The notes below the pieces were generated by a model. The model did no database searches and was not told the DNA's origin. It saw only the letters and a list, made by a program, of their open reading frames with translations. Below, piece after piece: positions 1 through 10,184 of a stretch of DNA of 64,000 nt; position 1 is the first letter of the stretch, and each line of letters opens with the position of its first letter. The DNA is from Aldehydirespirator sp965219165 (GTDB taxonomy: Bacteria; Actinomycetota; Acidimicrobiia; Acidimicrobiales; Aldehydirespiratoraceae): the NCBI GenBank assembly GCA_965219165.1, contig CBDCMW010000002.1, positions 1,736,001 through 1,800,000 on the forward strand, given 5' to 3'. Made by a program: the position numbers and the translations under genes.

Positions 1-4
1 AGAG

Positions 5-106
5 CGGGCTCTACAGTGACCGGCTCAGTGACCGGCTCAGAGGGCGATGCTGCTGACGATCGGGGCCGGCTCTACAGTGACCGGCTCAGAGGGCGATGCT
101 GCTGAC
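5..106. repeat. 49-bp tandem duplication over the PfkB kinase start
   Basis: The stretch running from CTCTACAGTGACCGGCTCAG to ATGCTGCTGAC occurs twice, so the start codon appears at 47 and again at 96, 49 bp apart. The first copy also contains an internal 12-bp duplication (CAGTGACCGGCT twice). Because 49 is not a multiple of three, the first ATG opens a frame unrelated to the kinase. Only the second copy is in frame. No other gene is visible in the first 95 bases. Confidence 0.85.
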
Positions 107-962
107 AATAGGGGACCTAGTCGAGGAGCTCGTGGTCGAGCTTCCCGAGGGGATGCGTCGGGGCCACGTCGCGGAGGCGCGCACGCTGAGAGTGCGGGGC
201 GGCTCGGCAGCCAACGTCGCCGCCATCACCTGCGAGCGAGGCGGGGCGGCCCGCTTCGTGGGCCAGGTAGGTGCCGACGCGGTGGGCGACTCGCTGGTCG
301 CCGACCTGCGGCGGCGGGGAGTGGACGTCCACACCAGCGCCCACGGTGCCACGGGCGTGACGGTCAACCTGCTGCAGCAGGGGTATCGCACCACGCTGGT
401 GGACAGGGGAGCCTCGTCGAAGCTGGCGGCCGTCGACTATGACCTGCTGATCGGAGCGGTGCAACTGTTCGTTCCGGCCCGTTCGCTAATGGCCGACCCC
501 CTAGCGGGCGTGGTCGAGGGCGTCATCGCGGGGGCACTGGAGCGCCGCGTGCCGATAACCCTCACCGGGCTGGCCGCCGACGAGGTCGTGCACTACGGCG
601 CAGCCGCGTTTGGAGAGCTCGTCGCAGCCGTGCAGCCCGACACGGTGATCTTCACCGAGCGCGACCATGCCCGCCTGGGCCTCGATCCCGACCAGCCCGT
701 CGAGGGAAGCGGCTGCACCATAGTGATCGGGCCGGAGAGCACCGAAGTGAGGACCGCCGAAGGCGTCCATTGCCGCCAGCCGACGCCGCCTGCCACCGTC
801 GTGGACCGCACCGGCGGGCAGGATGGGTTCGTGGCTGGCTACCTGATGTCGCGGCGGGCCGGGGCCGCCCCGGTCGCGGCCGTCGACGCCGCCCACCGGG
901 TGATGGCGCTGGTGCTGGCCAGGGTGGGCCCCACCACCCGTGGCGGCCCCGTCGAAGCCTAG
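96..962 (+). CDS. PfkB-family carbohydrate/nucleoside kinase
   Basis: 288 aa, of ribokinase/PfkB type: these enzymes phosphorylate a sugar or nucleoside with ATP in the cytoplasm. The N-terminal family signature is visible as GGSAANVA followed by VGQVGADAVGDSL (about residues 34-70). The C-terminal ATP-site motif, normally DTTGAGD, is the degenerate DRTGGQDGF near residue 242; the presumed catalytic Asp is kept but GAGD has become GGQD. The length suits the family. The start at 96 is chosen because the upstream ATG at 47, made by a tandem duplication, is out of frame. Substrate cannot be told. The next gene is convergent. Confidence 0.8.
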   Translation: MLLTIGDLVEELVVELPEGMRRGHVAEARTLRVRGGSAANVAAITCERGGAARFVGQVGADAVGDSLVADLRRRGVDVHTSAHGATGVTVNLLQQGYRTTLVDRGASSKLAAVDYDLLIGAVQLFVPARSLMADPLAGVVEGVIAGALERRVPITLTGLAADEVVHYGAAAFGELVAAVQPDTVIFTERDHARLGLDPDQPVEGSGCTIVIGPESTEVRTAEGVHCRQPTPPATVVDRTGGQDGFVAGYLMSRRAGAAPVAAVDAAHRVMALVLARVGPTTRGGPVEA

Positions 963-968
963 GAAGCC

Positions 969-1060
969 GTGAGCGTTGGCGCCGCCGTGAGAGCTGCCCT
1001 GCTGACCGATCCGACGTCCGCGCTGGAGGTGGTGGACGACCTGAAGCTGGCCGGCCTCTC

Positions 1061-1064
<4 letters not shown>
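969..1064 (+). pseudogene. N-terminal relic of a zinc-type alcohol dehydrogenase
   Basis: A GTG-started frame of 31 codons directly follows the kinase and stops at TAG 1062-1064, inside the 3' end of the convergent pyrophosphatase gene. Its sequence, with AAVRAALLTDPTSALEVVDD, resembles the first beta strands of medium-chain (MDR) alcohol dehydrogenases, whose N-termini commonly read MRAALL..P..PLEVVDD. Nothing further of that ~350-aa family is present, so I read it as a deletion scar. The resemblance is from memory of the family and the fragment is short, so chance cannot be excluded. Confidence 0.4.
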
Positions 1065-3169
<2,105 letters not shown>

Positions 3170-3220
3170 GTTGCTGCTTCCTTTGCTGGAGGCTTGGACG
3201 GTGGACGAGCCTAGTCTTGG

Positions 3221-3820
3221 GTGGTGCCGTCGGCGTCGGACGCCAAGGTTCGGCTCCGAGCCGACATGAGAGACCGGCGGGCCGGACTCGACTCTGCCGA
3301 GGTCGCGGCGGCCGGAGTGGACGCAGCCCGGCGACTGGCGTCGCTGCCACAGGTCGCCGAAGCGCACCGGGTGGCCGCTTACCGGGCGGTGAGGGGGGAG
3401 ATCCCGCTCGACGCGCTGCTCGACGGCGAGCGCGGCGACGTCTTCACCCTGCCCCGCGTGGTCGGCGCCGAGCTGGAGTTCGTGGCTTGCGGCCAGGGCC
3501 AGACGTTCGAGCCCGGGGCGTTCGGGATCCTCGAGCCCGTCGACGGCGAGGTGGTGGCGCTGGCGGACCACGACGTGGTGCTGGTGCCGGTGGTCGCCTT
3601 CGACCCGCGCTGCCATCGCCTGGGCCAGGGAGGAGGCTTCTACGACCGGGCTCTGGCGTCGCTGCCCTCCGGCGCCGAGGTCTCCAGGCCTGCCACCATC
3701 GGCGTCGCCCACTGGTTCCAGCGCGTCGACGAGGTCCCCTGCGAACCATGGGACGTGCGCCTCGACGCCGTAGTCACCGACACCGGCATCGTCATCTCGG
3801 ACCGCGGACTGCTCGCCTGA
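3221..3820 (+). CDS. fthC: 5-formyltetrahydrofolate cyclo-ligase
   Basis: 199 aa. This enzyme converts 5-formyl-THF to 5,10-methenyl-THF with ATP, returning a storage folate to the active pool. Visible family marks are an N-terminal K-x-x-LR-x-x-MRDRRAGL, the central FEPGAFGILEP and the nucleotide-binding GQGGGFYDRAL at about residues 131-141. The length matches the family. Start is GTG at 3221; a second GTG follows at 3224. The pyrophosphatase gene is divergent, leaving about 50 bp for two promoters. Confidence 0.9.
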   Translation: MVPSASDAKVRLRADMRDRRAGLDSAEVAAAGVDAARRLASLPQVAEAHRVAAYRAVRGEIPLDALLDGERGDVFTLPRVVGAELEFVACGQGQTFEPGAFGILEPVDGEVVALADHDVVLVPVVAFDPRCHRLGQGGGFYDRALASLPSGAEVSRPATIGVAHWFQRVDEVPCEPWDVRLDAVVTDTGIVISDRGLLA

Positions 3821-3858
3821 TCGCACCGGGCTTCGGCGCGAGGCGATAGAACATAATC

Positions 3859-5211
3859 GTGCATGTCATCGTTGTGGGGGCAGGCGAGGTCGGATCCTAC
3901 GTAGCGGCCCGCCTCAGCCACGAGCGCCACAACGTGTCGGTGGTCGACATCGACGCGAATCGCTTGCGCCAACTGGGAGCCGAGCTCGATGTGCTCACGG
4001 TGGAGGGCAGCGGAACCCATCCCAGCGTTCTCTTCGATGCCGGACTGGACAAGTGCGAGCTGGTGGTGGCCGTCACCAGCAACGACGAGGTCAACCTGGT
4101 GACGTCTCTCATCGCCAAGCAGCGGGGCGTGGACAAGACCATCGTCCGCATCGAGGCCGAGGAGCTGCGCAGCAGGGCCTCGGCCGAGTTTCGCCAGACG
4201 TTCGGTGCCGACCTCGTCATCGACCCCGACCACGAGACCGCGGAGCGGATCCTCGATCTGCTCGACTACCCGGGGGCATCGGAGATCGCCGTCATGGCCC
4301 AGGGGGAGGCCATCGTGATCGGTGCCCGCCTCGAGGCCGACGCTCCCATCGTCGGGCGGCGCCTGTCGGAGATCGCGGCCGAGTACGAGCCCGACTGGGA
4401 GTTCATGGTCGGGTCCATCTCCCGGGGAGAGCAGACCTACATTCCCCGCACCGACTACACGCTGATGGAGGACGACCTGGTGCGGGTGGTCTGCAAGCGG
4501 CGGGCCCGCCGGCGGGTGGCCCGGCTCCTGGGTCTGGGCACCGGCTCGGTACGCCACGTTCTGCTACTGGGCGGGGGCCGCACGGCCGAGATCCTCGCGG
4601 CCCGCCTGGTGTCGAGGGGAGTTGAGGTGGTGATCGTCGAGCGCGACCCCGAGCGGGCCCTTGAGTTGGCCGAGGACCTCGCCGATGTGCAGATTTTCGA
4701 GGGCGACATAACCGATGCGGACCTCCTCGAGGAGACCAACCTCGGTCGGTTCGACGCGGTGGCCGCGCTGACCGGCGAGGACGAGTCGAACATCCTGGCC
4801 TGCCTCTACGCCAAGTCGGTGGGGGCGTCGGAGACGATCGCAGTGGTGCACAAGCTGGCCCTGCTGTCGCTGCTGGACTCCGCGGGTGTCGATGTGGCCC
4901 TGTCGCCCCGCACCGCCACCGCCGACGGCGTGATGCGCTTCGTGCGCGGCGATGTGGCCGCGGTGGCGACCTTCCTGGAGTCCGACGCCGAGGTGCTGGA
5001 GCTGGAAGTGGAGTCGGGCAGCCCCGCCGATGGCTCGCTGGTGAAGGACCTCAAACTGCCCAAGGGTGTGCTCATCGGGGCCATAGTGCGCGACGGCAAG
5101 CCGCAGATCGCTCGCGGCCGGAGCCGGCTGCGCGGACGCGACCATGTGGTCGCCTTCGCCACTCCGGGCTCGGTGCGGGAGGTCCATCGGCTGTTGACGT
5201 GCGGCGATTAG
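3859..5211 (+). CDS. trkA: Trk potassium uptake regulatory protein TrkA
   Basis: 450 aa with two RCK_N/RCK_C halves. Each half begins with a Rossmann nucleotide-binding motif: VIVVGAGEVGSYVA at residues 3-16 and HVLLLGGGRTAEILA around residue 234. TrkA is the cytoplasmic NAD(H)/ATP-binding ring that gates the TrkH channel. It starts at GTG 3859 and its end overlaps the GTG of the next gene by 13 bp, so trkA and the following trkH genes form one operon. Confidence 0.93.
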   Translation: MHVIVVGAGEVGSYVAARLSHERHNVSVVDIDANRLRQLGAELDVLTVEGSGTHPSVLFDAGLDKCELVVAVTSNDEVNLVTSLIAKQRGVDKTIVRIEAEELRSRASAEFRQTFGADLVIDPDHETAERILDLLDYPGASEIAVMAQGEAIVIGARLEADAPIVGRRLSEIAAEYEPDWEFMVGSISRGEQTYIPRTDYTLMEDDLVRVVCKRRARRRVARLLGLGTGSVRHVLLLGGGRTAEILAARLVSRGVEVVIVERDPERALELAEDLADVQIFEGDITDADLLEETNLGRFDAVAALTGEDESNILACLYAKSVGASETIAVVHKLALLSLLDSAGVDVALSPRTATADGVMRFVRGDVAAVATFLESDAEVLELEVESGSPADGSLVKDLKLPKGVLIGAIVRDGKPQIARGRSRLRGRDHVVAFATPGSVREVHRLLTCGD

Positions 5212-6803
5212 GCAGGGCGGGGGGTCGACCGGCTGTCGGCTTGAGGCGCTTGGGCGGTCTACGGCGCACCCGTCCGCTGACGGCCGGTGCGACGGAGCAG
5301 GCACCCGTCCGGATCGTGTCCTGGGCACTCGCTTCGATCGTCGATGCGGGCCTCGTCCTCGGCGTGGCCACCATGCTGTGCGGCCTGGCCGGCATCGGTG
5401 ATAACAATGTCGACGCAGCCGCCTTCGCATGCGTGGGGGCGGTCTGCGCGGTCGCCTCTGCCGTTGCGAGGCGGCGGGTGGCGCCACCGAACCGGCTCGG
5501 AGCGGGCCGCGTGTTCGCCGGCATCGGCCTCCTCTGGACGGTGCTGGTGCTCTTCGGCACGGCCCTCTATGCGGGCACCGGCGCTGTGGCCCGGCTCGAC
5601 GACGCCCTAGTCGAGTCCGCAGCCGGTTTCACCACCACCTCGCTCACCCTCCTGGACGCCGCCGAGGTGTCGCGAACGGTCCTGCTGTTCAGATCCGCCA
5701 CCAGCTGGGTGGGGGGTCTGATGGCGATCTTGATCGGAGTCGTGACCCTCCCGGCAGCGCTGCGGACTACGGCGCTGATCGGCTACAGCAGTGGGCGCAC
5801 GGGACTGGACCTCGTGCCCAGCGCCGAGACGGGCAGGCGCCGGGTGCTCATCCTCTACGCGGGCTTCACCTCGGCCTGCGTGGTCGCCTACCTGCTGACC
5901 GGGCTGGAGGTCACCGAGGCGCTGGTCGTGGGCTTGGGCACCGTCTCCACCGGGGGTTTCACCGGTCGGGCCGACTCGCTGGCCGGCTACGGCACCGCCA
6001 CCCAAGCGGTTGCCGGGGCCGGGATGTTCCTGGCCGGTGCAGGAATCTTCGTGGTCTGGTGGGTCGCCCGGGGCAGGCTCCGTCCTCTCTGGCGCTCCCA
6101 GGAACTCAGGACGTTCGTGCTGCTGCTGGCGGTGGCAACGGTGGCAATGGCGCTGCACCGGGGCGTCGGCGTCGGCGAGGCCGGCTTCATGGCAGTGTCG
6201 GCGATGAGCACCACAGGGTTCGCGGTCAGCGACTGGACGGGCTGGGGGACGGCGACCACGGTGGTGCTGCTCGTCGCGGCCGGAATCGGCTCCATGATGG
6301 GCTCCGCGGGAGGAGGGATGCGGGTCATGCGGGCCCAGCTGCTCATGGGCTCAGCCGGGGGAGAGCTGCGCCGCCAGCTGGACCCGTACGCGGTTGTCCT
6401 GGTGCGGCGCGACCAGGAGACCCTCTCCCAGCGCACCCTGGACCGGCTGGGCGGCCACCAGGTCGCCTACGTGGTGCTGGTGGGGGTCGGGGCCATGCTG
6501 CTGGGCGTCTCGGGTGTATCGCTGCTGGGGAGCGTGTGGGGGTCGGTCAGCGCGGTGACCACGTTCGGCCCTGCGGTGGGGGAGATCGGCGCCTTCGGCC
6601 TGCTCGAAGGCGTGGACCGGGCGGAGCGGCTGGCGCTGGTGCCGTTGATGATGGGTGGCCGGATGTCGATACCCCCAGTGTTGGCGGGTGTCGGCCTGGT
6701 CCTGAACTGGTACAAGACCGCGGAGCGGAGGGTTCGCTTCTCTGCCCGGCTGGCATCCCGTCGCCGCGAGACCCTGGCCGAATCCACATCCGACGATGGC
6801 TAG
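5199..6803 (+). CDS. TrkH-family cation transporter, first copy (atypical filter)
   Basis: 534 aa integral membrane protein of the Trk/Ktr/HKT superfamily, which builds a pore from four membrane-pore-membrane repeats. The pore loops read GFTTTSLTLL (143-152), GTVSTGGFTGR, SAMSTTGFAVSDW and TTFGPAVGEIG. The first has Ser148 where the selectivity glycine is expected, giving an S-G-G-G-like filter; the others look normal. The start GTG 5199 overlaps trkA. It is clearly more distant from the next two copies than they are from each other. Family knowledge links Ser at this position to Na+ permeation in plant HKT class I; transfer of that rule to TrkH is inference. Confidence 0.85.
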   Translation: MRRLGRAGGRPAVGLRRLGGLRRTRPLTAGATEQAPVRIVSWALASIVDAGLVLGVATMLCGLAGIGDNNVDAAAFACVGAVCAVASAVARRRVAPPNRLGAGRVFAGIGLLWTVLVLFGTALYAGTGAVARLDDALVESAAGFTTTSLTLLDAAEVSRTVLLFRSATSWVGGLMAILIGVVTLPAALRTTALIGYSSGRTGLDLVPSAETGRRRVLILYAGFTSACVVAYLLTGLEVTEALVVGLGTVSTGGFTGRADSLAGYGTATQAVAGAGMFLAGAGIFVVWWVARGRLRPLWRSQELRTFVLLLAVATVAMALHRGVGVGEAGFMAVSAMSTTGFAVSDWTGWGTATTVVLLVAAGIGSMMGSAGGGMRVMRAQLLMGSAGGELRRQLDPYAVVLVRRDQETLSQRTLDRLGGHQVAYVVLVGVGAMLLGVSGVSLLGSVWGSVSAVTTFGPAVGEIGAFGLLEGVDRAERLALVPLMMGGRMSIPPVLAGVGLVLNWYKTAERRVRFSARLASRRRETLAESTSDDG

Positions 6804-8436
6804 CGATCCCGTTGTCGGGGCGGCGCCGATCGGGCTGAGCCCCTTCAGGGACCGGTTCGCCTCCACGACGCTGCACATCCTCGGCATCGCCCTGGCTGCG
6901 GTGTCGCTGGGGATGCTGGGCTGCATGCTGCTGGAGGCCCTCACCAGCAGGCGGGACACTACGGCGCTGGGGGTGTCGGCGCTGTTGGCCGGCACGGCGG
7001 GAGGGTTGTTGTGGTACGTCACCCGACCGGGCACGATCCGCATGCGGCAGGTCTTCGCCACCGTTGCCTGGACGTGGATCCTGACGACGGTTGCCGGAGC
7101 TCTTCCCTTCGTGCTGGCCGGCACCTTCGCCGCTCCCGGCGTGGGCGTCGCCGAGCAGGTCGTCAACAGTCTGTTCGAGTCGGCGTCGGGCTTCTCGGCG
7201 AGCGGCTCCACTGTCCTGTCCGACTTCGAGTCCCCGGGGCGCGGCCTGATGATGTACCGCCAGCTCACCCATTGGTACGGGGGCATGGGCGTGGTGGTGC
7301 TGGCGGTCGCGGTGCTGCCGTTCCTCGGCGTCGGCGGTCTGGAACTCATCACGGCCGAGTTGCCGGGCACGTCCTCGGACCGTCTCGCACCGAGGGTGAG
7401 CGAGACGGCTCGGAGGCTGTGGATGGTCTACATCGGCTTCACGGCCTGCGCGGTGCTGGCGTTCTACGCGGCCGACGGTTTCTCCTCTCTCTACGACGCG
7501 GTGGCCCACGCATTCACGGTCGCGGCCACTGGAGGCTTCTCGGTGCACGCAGATTCGATCGGGCACTACGACAGCGTGGCCGTGGAGACGGTGGCCATCG
7601 TGTTCATGATCCTGGGCGGCACCAGCTTCTCGCTGCACTGGCGCTTGGTTGCCACCCGCACCCTGCCCTACCACCGGAACAGCGAGTTCCGGACGTACCT
7701 GACGATGCTGGGTTCGACCTCAGCCGTCATCGTGCTCCTCCTGTGGCTGGAGAACGGCCTACCGCTGGGCTCGTCGATCCGGGCCGCGGTGTTCACCGTG
7801 GCGTCGTTGGGTACCAGCACCGGGTTGTCCAATGCGACGGGAGCAGGCTCGCCCGGCGACTACGTCACCTGGGTAGCCGGAGCGCAGTTGATCCTGCTGT
7901 TCCTGATGGTGGTGGGCGGCTGCACGGGCTCGACGTCGGGCGGCATCAAGGTGATGCGGATGAGGGTGCTGGGACTGATGATGCTCCGGTCGGTCCAGCA
8001 CACCCAGACGCCCCGGGCCATCATCCCGATCCGGCTCGGCCCCGACAACATCAGCGAGACCGTGGTGTCGCGGGCGACCGGGTTCTTCCTGCTGCACTTC
8101 CTGCTGGTGATGGTCGGGCTGCTGGCCGTCACATCGCTCGGCGGAGAGCTCGAGACATCGCTGGGTGCGGTCGTCTCGGCGCTGGGGAACATGGGCCCGG
8201 CGCTGGGCGAAGCCGGCCCGACCTCCAACTACGCGGCCGCGTTCAGCCAGCCGGCGAGGCTGGTGCTGGCACTGCTCATGGTCATCGGCCGGCTGGAGAT
8301 CTTCCCGATCCTGCTGACAGGCGCGGGCCTGATCTTGAGCACCTACAGCGCGGCGGTGCGGCACGTCCGTCTAACTGTCCGGTGGGCGGCGCACCGCCTA
8401 GAGGCCATCGCCGAGTCCAGATCCGACGATGTATAG
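6796..8436 (+). CDS. trkH: TrkH potassium transporter, second copy
   Basis: 546 aa, TrkH subunit of the K+ uptake system. Pore-loop sequences are SASGFSASGST, AATGGFSVHAD, LGTSTGLSNATG and LGNMGPALGEAG, all with the filter glycine. A conserved TrkH intracellular GGIKVMRMR follows the third pore. The start ATG at 6796 overlaps the previous gene by 8 bp, and its own end overlaps the third copy by 8 bp. The protein is strikingly similar to the third copy over nearly its whole length, with long identical blocks such as GLMMYRQLT and YGGMGVVVLAVAVLPFLGVG, so it is a recent tandem duplicate. Confidence 0.92.
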   Translation: MASDPVVGAAPIGLSPFRDRFASTTLHILGIALAAVSLGMLGCMLLEALTSRRDTTALGVSALLAGTAGGLLWYVTRPGTIRMRQVFATVAWTWILTTVAGALPFVLAGTFAAPGVGVAEQVVNSLFESASGFSASGSTVLSDFESPGRGLMMYRQLTHWYGGMGVVVLAVAVLPFLGVGGLELITAELPGTSSDRLAPRVSETARRLWMVYIGFTACAVLAFYAADGFSSLYDAVAHAFTVAATGGFSVHADSIGHYDSVAVETVAIVFMILGGTSFSLHWRLVATRTLPYHRNSEFRTYLTMLGSTSAVIVLLLWLENGLPLGSSIRAAVFTVASLGTSTGLSNATGAGSPGDYVTWVAGAQLILLFLMVVGGCTGSTSGGIKVMRMRVLGLMMLRSVQHTQTPRAIIPIRLGPDNISETVVSRATGFFLLHFLLVMVGLLAVTSLGGELETSLGAVVSALGNMGPALGEAGPTSNYAAAFSQPARLVLALLMVIGRLEIFPILLTGAGLILSTYSAAVRHVRLTVRWAAHRLEAIAESRSDDV

Positions 8437-10006
8437 GTTCCCGACCCCCTCCGCAGTGGGGCTCGGGCAAGGCACGCACAGGCGGAGGTTCGCCTCCACC
8501 ACCCTGCATGTCACCGGCATCTCGCTGGCTGCGGTGTCGCTCGGGCTGCTGGCCTGCACGCTTCTGGAGGCGCTGACCACCGGCCGCGACACGGCCGCGT
8601 TGGCGGTCTCGACGCTAGTGGCCGGCACGGTCGGTGGGTTGCTCTGGTACCTCACCCGGCCCGGGACCGTCCGCAAGCGCCAGATCTTCGCCACCGTCGG
8701 CTGGACCTGGATCCTCACCACGCTGGTGGGGGCATTGCCCTACGTGCTGGGCGGCACGTTCGCGACTGGCGGTGTCGGCTTCGTCGAGCAGGTCGTCAAC
8801 AGCGTGTTCGAGTCAGCTTCGGGGTTCTCCTGCACCGGCTCCACGGTGATGGTCGACTTCGACAACGCGGGGCGGGGCTTGATGATGTACCGCCAGCTCA
8901 CCCAGTGGTACGGCGGCATGGGCGTGGTGGTGCTGGCGGTGGCGGTGCTCCCATTCCTGGGCGTGGGCGGCTTGGAGCTGATCTCCGCGGAGGCGCCGGG
9001 CACGTCGTCGGACCGCCTCACTCCGAGGGTGAGCGAGACGGCCCGGCGGCTGTGGATCGTGTACGCCGGCTTCGCCGCGCTCGCGGCGGTGGCGCTGTTC
9101 GCGGCGGACGGCTTCTCCTCGGTCTACGACGCGCTGGCCCACGCGTTCACGGTCGCGTCCACCGGAGGATTCTCGGTGCACCCGGACTCGATCGGCCACT
9201 ACGGCAGCGTGGCGGTGGAGACGGTGGTGATCGTTTTCATGATCCTGGGTGGCACGAGCTTCGCGCTGCACTGGCGGGCGGTGGCCACCCGCACCCTGCC
9301 GTATTACCGCAACAGCGAGTTCCGCTCCTATCTGTTCCTGCTGGGACTGTTCTCGGCGGCCGTCGTTGCCCTGCTGTGGATCGACGGCGGCCTGTCGCTG
9401 GGATCGTCGATCCGGGCCGGCGTGTTCAATGTGGTTTCGCTGGGCACCAGCACCGGCTTCGGCAACGCCACCGGAGCAGGCTCGGCGGGGGACTACGTCA
9501 TCTGGGTGGCCGGAGCGCAGTTGATCCTGCTGTTCCTGATGGTGGTGGGCGGCTGCACCGGCTCCACCGCAGGGGGCATCAAGGTCATGCGGATGCAGGT
9601 GCTGGGCGCGGTGATGGTTCGCTCCGTGCGGCAGGTCCAGGCGCCCCGTGCAGTGATACCGATGCGTTTGGGCCGGGAGATCATCAGCGAGAGCGTGGTG
9701 TCGCGGGTGGCCGGGTTCTTCCTGCTGCACTTCCTGCTGGTCCTTGGCGGCCTGCTGGTGGTCACCGCGCTGGGAGGAGAACTGGAGACCTCCCTGGGCG
9801 CGGTGGTGTCGGCACTGGGCAACATGGGCCCGGCGCTGGGCGAGGCCGGCCCGACCGCCAGCTACGCGGCCGCGTTCAGCCAGCCGGCCCGGCTGGCACT
9901 GGCCCTGCTGATGATCATCGGCCGCCTGGAGATCCTGCCCATCCTGCTGGCGGTCGTGCCGCACGTGTACCGGGCCAAGGCCCTAACCCGCACCATCCGC
10001 CGCTGA
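8429..10006 (+). CDS. trkH: TrkH potassium transporter, third copy
   Basis: 525 aa, near-duplicate of the preceding TrkH. Pore loops are SASGFSCTGST, ASTGGFSVHPD, LGTSTGFGNATG and LGNMGPALGEAG. The two copies stay alike until the last ~25 residues: this copy ends in VVPHVYRAKALTRTIRR while the second ends in a longer RHVRLTVRWAAHRLE tail, so the C-terminus was exchanged or diverged faster. The start ATG 8429 overlaps the upstream stop. Last gene of the trk operon. Confidence 0.92.
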   Translation: MYRFPTPSAVGLGQGTHRRRFASTTLHVTGISLAAVSLGLLACTLLEALTTGRDTAALAVSTLVAGTVGGLLWYLTRPGTVRKRQIFATVGWTWILTTLVGALPYVLGGTFATGGVGFVEQVVNSVFESASGFSCTGSTVMVDFDNAGRGLMMYRQLTQWYGGMGVVVLAVAVLPFLGVGGLELISAEAPGTSSDRLTPRVSETARRLWIVYAGFAALAAVALFAADGFSSVYDALAHAFTVASTGGFSVHPDSIGHYGSVAVETVVIVFMILGGTSFALHWRAVATRTLPYYRNSEFRSYLFLLGLFSAAVVALLWIDGGLSLGSSIRAGVFNVVSLGTSTGFGNATGAGSAGDYVIWVAGAQLILLFLMVVGGCTGSTAGGIKVMRMQVLGAVMVRSVRQVQAPRAVIPMRLGREIISESVVSRVAGFFLLHFLLVLGGLLVVTALGGELETSLGAVVSALGNMGPALGEAGPTASYAAAFSQPARLALALLMIIGRLEILPILLAVVPHVYRAKALTRTIRR

Positions 10007-10110
10007 CCTGGCGAAGCTGCCCTCGACGGCGGCATCGACGGAGCCGGTCGTTCCCAGGGCCGTTCGAGCGGGCCGGTAGGCTGGCGCAACGCCCTGCATT
10101 CGACGGTAAA

Positions 10111-10157
10111 TGCCACTTTATTGGCATTTCAACTGCCAGGTTAATGGCGTACTATTG
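10111..10157 (+). promoter_or_regulatory. Pair of imperfect palindromes before the DUF4143 ATPase
   Basis: Two related inverted repeats lie side by side: TGCCACTTTATTGGCA (10111-10126) and TGCCAGGTTAATGGCG (10134-10149). Both have TGCCA and TGGCA-type arms around an A/T-rich centre and sit 23 bp apart, about two helix turns. A -10-like TACTAT follows at 10150-10155. The arrangement suits a dimeric repressor covering the promoter of the ATPase gene. No regulator is encoded nearby, so self-regulation or a distant factor is open. Confidence 0.5.
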
Positions 10158-10184
10158 AGCGGGGTGGTGGAAGAGAAAGCAACG

